NCBI RefSeq assembly: GCF_027627575.1
Contig: NZ_CP114065.1
Coordinates: forward strand, 6,572,001-6,636,000
Length of the DNA stretch: 64,000 nucleotides
DNA from: Kribbella sp. CA-293567
GTDB taxonomy: Bacteria > Actinomycetota > Actinomycetes > Propionibacteriales > Kribbellaceae
Reading direction: 5' to 3'
Shown piece after piece: positions 59,818 through 64,000 of this stretch. The notes under the pieces were generated by a model, which was given only the letters and a program-made list of their open reading frames with translations, searched no databases and was not told the origin of the DNA. The position numbers and the translations under genes were made by a program. Position 1 is the stretch's first letter, and each line of letters starts with the position of its first letter.

Positions 59818-61074
59818 TCAGAAGTTCGTGATGGTTCCCGGATACGACTTCAGCACGAGCCCGACGGAGGGGAAAAAGGTGCCGACGGCGTCAGCGCCTG
59901 GTACTTCGTCCTGGAAGCCAGAGTTCGCTCCACAGGCAACGTCAGCGCCCGCGCTCACCAGGCCGACAGCGAAGTTGCCCTGGACGATAGGCCCACCACT
60001 ATCACCGGCGAGTGTGCACAGTGAACCTCTCCACATGCCGTCCACGACAGTGGTTCGGCCAAATTCGTCACCGACGGTGACGTTGTCTTCGTAGCCCCTG
60101 GTGTGGCCACAAGTCCAGCCCGTGATCATCCCGGACTTGCAGATGGTCTGGCCGATGAACGGGGCCTTGGCCTCCGCGATCGGGTGGTAGCCGGTGTAGT
60201 GCGTCCAGATGCTCGAGTACGCGCCCGCCGACGGGGTGAGCTGAACGATGGCGACGTCCAGAGCGGAGTTTGCCGCAGTCGCACCCCAGCGGAACGCATT
60301 GCCGATGGTTTGGCCGAGGTACGTAGAGGCGTTGGCCGTGGTGCTGGCGTATACCCACTTCCGTCCGTCCGTATAACAGTGTCCGACGGTGAGCATCACG
60401 AGGGCGCCGTCACGGCGTCCGCTGAAGCCCTGGGTACACGTGAGGTCACCAGAAGTCTGGCTGCTGGCGGTCTGCATTCCGTTCCCACCGATCTGGGTGG
60501 CCTTGACGGTTGCGAGTTGCGGCCGATACTTGACGACAACTCCGTCCAGATTTGTCAGTCGCTTCCTAAGGGCCTTCGCGGCTGGGGAGTCCCCGACATA
60601 GACCGTGACGAACTGGTCGCGGGCATTGTGGCCGATCCCGCGAACCGTTCCGAGGGGTGTCGAGTCAGCCAACTGGCCGACTCGCTCGGCGAGGCCGGCC
60701 AGCTCGTTCTGTGAGCGCGTGACCAGCCGGGGTGTCAGGCCGGCGGTCCTCACCTTGTCCGCCGCCGCTTGGCTGCGAACATTCACCGTCATTTTCGAGT
60801 CGTCCGAGAAGAACGCGCCATCGACTCCTGGTTCGGTCGCTTGCAGCTTCTCTACCGCATCGATCGCGGTCACCTCGGCCGCAAGCCGTTGGGCAGCAGC
60901 CGATGGCGTGATCGACAGTGACCTCGCCATCGACTCGAGCATCGCCTGGTCGTAGGCCGATGAGGCCGGAGCCTCTGCTCCTGGGCTGACCATGTTCGCT
61001 TGAGCCGCCCCGAAGCTCAGGGTCGAGATCATCACTGTGGCGACGCCAAGCCCGACATATCTTCGTGTACTCAC
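59818..61074 (-). CDS. S1 family (streptogrisin/alpha-lytic-like) secreted protease
   Basis: This 418-residue precursor has a Sec signal (cleavage near AAQA), a propeptide of about 170 residues that acts as an intramolecular chaperone (SLSITPSAAAQRL, then a C-terminal pro domain), and the protease. The catalytic triad is His232 (LTVGHCYT), Asp273 (NSALDVAIV) and Ser359 (LAGDSGGP). Paired cysteines around the His and Ser match disulfides of this family. The GTG start at 61074 has an excellent GGAGGATTTC site. It is unusual in being intact amid decayed genes. Confidence 0.92.
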   Translation of the reverse strand: MSTRRYVGLGVATVMISTLSFGAAQANMVSPGAEAPASSAYDQAMLESMARSLSITPSAAAQRLAAEVTAIDAVEKLQATEPGVDGAFFSDDSKMTVNVRSQAAADKVRTAGLTPRLVTRSQNELAGLAERVGQLADSTPLGTVRGIGHNARDQFVTVYVGDSPAAKALRKRLTNLDGVVVKYRPQLATVKATQIGGNGMQTASSQTSGDLTCTQGFSGRRDGALVMLTVGHCYTDGRKWVYASTTANASTYLGQTIGNAFRWGATAANSALDVAIVQLTPSAGAYSSIWTHYTGYHPIAEAKAPFIGQTICKSGMITGWTCGHTRGYEDNVTVGDEFGRTTVVDGMWRGSLCTLAGDSGGPIVQGNFAVGLVSAGADVACGANSGFQDEVPGADAVGTFFPSVGLVLKSYPGTITNF

Positions 61075-61372
61075 GAAATCCTCCTCGCTGATTCACGGCA
61101 GATCGATCGGCTTGTCCTGGAGAACGTTGGACTCACCAGGCTTCCATTGCCCACCGATCCGTGTGAGCGAGGCTAGATCTGGGTTCGTATGGAAGAAAGA
61201 AGGCCAGAGAAACTTGCAACAACCTGCAGAGCCTGCAACGTCGTTGGCCAATGGCGTGCCACCGGGAACCCCGGAGCTGACGCCGCTACCAACGGAGTGC
61301 GTGCCCTCGTCGACGCTTCGCAGGATTTCACCGCGCGCGTGGCCCGGCAATGGCCACAGTCGGCTCGACGAA
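61075..61372. other. Intergenic region upstream of the S1 protease
   Basis: About 300 bases between divergent features. It contains the protease promoter, and I see no gene, clear hexamers or repeats in it. Confidence 0.4.
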
Positions 61373-62054
61373 ATGCAGAGAAGGTCTCGGCTCTCGATCC
61401 AGTTCCTCGGCCTGTTCAGCACCGCGCTCTACCGGGTGGTTCTGGCCGTGGTGCTGCTGTCTGGCCTGGCGATCTTGCATCGCGGTTTCGAGACAGTGCT
61501 GGCGTTGAAGATTCACCGGTTGCGGGAGCCGTCGGAGGTCGAACTGCGCAAGCTCGGCCCGGCCTGGTGGGCGGTGTGTACCGCGGCGGCGTCGACCCGA
61601 ACGCGTACCGGGTGTGGATTCGCCAAGGCCCGGAGGCGGCTGCGCCGGTCACCTACGGGCACACGGTCGCGTGTCGAACTGGACCGTCTACACGCCCCCC
61701 AGCACAATCTGGAAGCGATCTTGGCCCACGAGCTCGCGCACCACATGGCACTGCCTCGGCGGGTGTCGCTGTTCTTGTTCTGGCTGTCGCTTCCCGCCCG
61801 CGCGATGGGCTGGGGCATCGTCAACGGACTCAACCCAAGATCTGCGCATCGTCGTCCGGCTGTGGATCGTCGTACTGACGCTCGGTGTGTTCGTACTCAG
61901 CTACGTCACCCAGTTCGACAACTTCACCGTCATGACGCTGTGGGCGTGGGCCTCGCCGCTGTTGATGCCGTGGCTGTCGCAAGGGCGAACAGCACGCCGA
62001 GCGGACCGCTGCCGATGGAGACGACGCGCCTGCGGTGGCTGGAGAAGTAGCTGA
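61373..62054 (+). pseudogene. Frameshifted M48-type membrane metallopeptidase gene
   Basis: The N-terminal membrane part (LYRVVLAVVLLSGLAILHRG, then LKIHRLREPSEVELRKLGPA) is in one frame. A segment GVDPNAYRVWI follows in a second and VSNWTVYTP in a third. The first frame then resumes with HNLEAILAHELAHHMALPRR, holding the HELAHH zinc motif, and DLRIVVRLWIVVLTLGVFVL continues in yet another frame. At least four frame changes are needed, so the gene is broken. Intact relatives are M48-type integral-membrane proteases. Confidence 0.75.
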
Positions 62055-62180
62055 AGACGGTCCCGGCCGACGCCGATCAACGCGACTGGCCAGGCCCTGA
62101 GTGATCTGAGGCGGCTCCGGCGCTAGCGCCGTGCATAAGATCGCATCGCAGAAGTTGCGCAACGGCTGCATAATTTTGCC

Positions 62181-62942
62181 GTGCCTCACTTCCAGTTCAA
62201 TTCCACCGGCGACGGCGTTGTGCCTCCGCACAGTGATGAGCCGGTTGAGCGTGCTGCCGCCGAGGCGTTCGCTCTTCTGGCATCGGATTTGCATGAAGTC
62301 GATGGAGTTGAGGAGACGGTCGAAGCCGTTGTGCAGTTCGCGTTGCAGGCGATCAAGTGCACCGCCGCGTCGGTTGTGCTGGTGACCAGAGGTGCGCGGC
62401 CCGAGCCGATGGCCCTGACCGATCCGAGGCTTGCCGACCTGTACCGCGAACAGGTCGACGCCGGCGAAGGGCCTCTACTCGCCGCGATCGGTGACGACCA
62501 ACCGATCCACATCCCCGACGTAACAAGCGAGACACGGTGGTCGCCGAACTGGGCTCAGCAGGTCACCGCCGCCGAGATCTGTAGCGCGCTGCACGTTCCG
62601 CTGACCGTGGGCGGCAGACCGTCGGCCGTGCTGAGTCTCTACAGCGACCGGCCGCACGCCTTCGACGACGATGACCTGGCGGTGGCTCACATCCTGGCTC
62701 GTCACGCGGCGATAGCGATTGCGAACGCACGCCACGAAGAGTCCATGAATCAGGCTGTCGACGCACGCAAGATCGTCGGCCAGGCGATGGGCATGCTGAT
62801 GGAACGCTTCGACCTCGACAGCGACCGCGCTTTCGGAGTGCTGAAGCGCTACTCCCAGGACAACAACCGCAAGTTACGTGACGTTGCGGTTGAACTGATC
62901 GAGACCCGGAAATTGCCCGGCGTTCAGCCGAGACGCAGGTAG
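62181..62942 (+). CDS. GAF-ANTAR RNA-binding response protein
   Basis: This 253-residue protein repeats the plan of the gene at 36782: a GAF domain (about 38-190) and a C-terminal ANTAR domain (DARKIVGQAMGMLMERFDLD) whose last 55 residues are mostly identical to that gene. The start is GTG at 62181, without a strong ribosome site. It precedes an ANTAR-only gene and a broken GAF-ANTAR gene, suggesting local expansion of this regulator class. Confidence 0.9.
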   Translation: MPHFQFNSTGDGVVPPHSDEPVERAAAEAFALLASDLHEVDGVEETVEAVVQFALQAIKCTAASVVLVTRGARPEPMALTDPRLADLYREQVDAGEGPLLAAIGDDQPIHIPDVTSETRWSPNWAQQVTAAEICSALHVPLTVGGRPSAVLSLYSDRPHAFDDDDLAVAHILARHAAIAIANARHEESMNQAVDARKIVGQAMGMLMERFDLDSDRAFGVLKRYSQDNNRKLRDVAVELIETRKLPGVQPRRR

Positions 62943-63099
62943 CGGCCTGCGGCGTAGGCCCGTTGCTGAGCCGACCCGCGTCTCCTTGTCGCGCGTACAG
63001 TGGGACAGGACCGTCGGCTTGTCGACTCGCCAGCCAAGGTGCGCCGTCTGCGGTGTACGACCCACCGGCCACACTGATTGGCCGCGAAGGGCGCCACGC

Positions 63100-63315
63100 A
63101 TGGCCAGCCCGGACGATGATCAGTCCTTACCTCCGATCAACCTTGATCAGAACCATCTGGAATGGGTGGTCTCGCTGGCTGTCGGGGTGCTCATCGAGCG
63201 CCACCAGATCACTCCTGGCCTGGCTCGCGCGCTGCTCGACGTGCGAGCAGACGCCACCGGACTGCCACCGATCGAGGTCGCGCGCTGGCTGTGCAACACC
63301 GGGACACTGCCATGA
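63100..63315 (+). CDS. Small ANTAR-like protein
   Basis: This 71-residue protein, MASPDDDQSLPPINLDQNHL and on, consists almost only of a helical segment VVSLAVGVLIERHQITPGLA that resembles the first two ANTAR helices, with ARWLCNTGTLP at the end in place of the usual third helix. AAGGG lies upstream of the ATG. It might antagonise or dimerise with neighbouring GAF-ANTAR proteins. It could also be a remnant. Confidence 0.6.
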   Translation: MASPDDDQSLPPINLDQNHLEWVVSLAVGVLIERHQITPGLARALLDVRADATGLPPIEVARWLCNTGTLP

Positions 63316-63415
63316 CCTCGCACCGACGGGCTCCCCAACTAATGTCAGCCGCCTGGTACGGGCAGACTGTCAGCACCGGTCGGCGCCCCAGCCTGGCCTC
63401 TTGGGGGAGCTGGCG

Positions 63416-64000
63416 ATGCAAAGACAGTCGTTGATCACGGTCATGAACTCGGTCGCGGCCACACTGACCTACCCGATCGAACTGGACGAGGCACTGCTGA
63501 GGATCACGCGGCGCCGCCGACACCGTGCCGGGCATCGACCACGTCAGCATCTCCCTGACCGGCCACAACGGCCAGATCCAGACCCTGGCCCCGACCGACT
63601 CGATCGCGGTCACTCTCGACGAAGCGCAATACGAACTCGGCCAAGGCCCCTGCCTAGAGGCTGCCCTGCGTGAACCGATGGTCCAGGTCGACAACCTCGC
63701 CGAGGACCCGCGCTGGCCGGCCTACGGAGCACGCGCCACCGGACACGGCATCGGATCGCAACTAGCGTTCCAGTTCAACGCTGAAACCCACGCCCGAGGC
63801 GCGCTGAACATGTACGCGAACAAGACGCACGTGATCGACACCGACACCCTGCACATCGGCGCCATGTTCGCCCACCTGGCCGCGGTGCCCTCGGCTGGTC
63901 CCGCCACGCCGACACCCTGGTCGAGGCGCTCGGGACCAGAGAACAGATCGGCCAGGCCGTCGGCATCATCATGGAACGCTACAAACTCGACCCCGAACGC
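63416..64000 (+). pseudogene. Frameshifted GAF-ANTAR gene, cut by the window end
   Basis: The start MQRQSLITVMNSVAATLTYP follows a good GGGGGAG site. A frameshift near 63510 moves to the frame encoding TVPGIDHVSISLTGHNGQIQ and the rest of the GAF domain. A second near 63890 moves to the frame encoding REQIGQAVGIIMERYKLDPE, the ANTAR start. The gene continues past base 64000. Without those two indels it would be a normal GAF-ANTAR regulator. Confidence 0.7.

Noticed and set aside
50860..64000. A second copy of the tRNA-Thr 3' end as right attachment site
   Set aside because: I looked for the T-arm/acceptor tail (TTCAAGTCCCCTCGTCGG) downstream and found only weak partial matches such as CTCTTCGGTC near 54672, so no att repeat is claimed.

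Overview
The window is high-GC, gene-dense DNA from a soil actinomycete. The evidence is strongly G/C-biased third codon positions, many GTG/TTG starts, overlapping ATGA/GTGA gene junctions, ROK- and LacI-controlled sugar ABC importers without their own ATPase, GAF-ANTAR regulators, F420-type oxidoreductase folds and streptogrisin-like proteases. The style (frequent GTAC words, many carbohydrate importers) suggests Kribbella or another member of the Nocardioidaceae; that is an inference from style, not a database result. No rRNA, CRISPR array or transposase was seen.

Layout. 1-8.6 kb: housekeeping and small-molecule genes (end of a beta-propeller protein, HU, an LCP cell-wall ligase, a YndJ/DUF1990/DUF1990 set, an acetyltransferase, uracil-DNA glycosylase) and a heterodimeric ABC exporter with an iron-box-like site upstream. 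8.7-15.6 kb: a ROK-regulated sugar operon (binding protein, two permeases, GH4 6-phospho-glycosidase, BadF/NAGK-type kinase). 15.7-29 kb: an unknown gene with a perfect palindrome at its start codon, an MscS-like TM-helix protein, a tandem array of four related zinc-metallopeptidase genes (one catalytically dead), and a run of small enzymes (PPOX oxidoreductase, methyltransferases, CPT-like kinase, NUDIX, GNAT, class F sortase, MOSC, APH). 28.7-33.2 kb: a LacI-regulated oligosaccharide importer of the LplA/B/C type. 33.3-37.5 kb: TrmH methyltransferase, a second ROK protein, a ZnF-UBP protein, a ring-cleaving dioxygenase homologue, GAF-ANTAR. 37.5-44.1 kb: a divergent beta-glycoside locus (LacI + GH3 on one strand, binding protein + two permeases on the other) whose two promoters both appear leaderless. 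44.3-50.8 kb: a heparinase II/III-like lyase, a secreted protein, an atypical response regulator and two MFS transporters.

From tRNA-Thr(TGT) at 50.8 kb the character changes. Next to the tRNA lie a two-gene module (unknown protein + XRE-ImmA/IrrE metallopeptidase regulator) and a tyrosine integrase with an XRE helix-turn-helix domain inserted inside its catalytic domain. Beyond it, 54.7-64 kb is a low-density region with intact genes (MBL hydrolase, HTH protein, S1 protease, GAF-ANTAR, ANTAR-only protein, two tiny genes) mixed with at least three multiply frameshifted genes (MerB-like, M48-like, GAF-ANTAR-like). It reads as a decaying integrative island whose right end is not visible here.

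Most interesting points: the integrase/XRE fusion and its tRNA-linked module; the metallopeptidase array with a pseudo-protease; the asymmetric ABC exporter with one NBD stripped of Walker A; the response regulator lacking its acidic pocket and lysine; and the paired leaderless divergent promoters.
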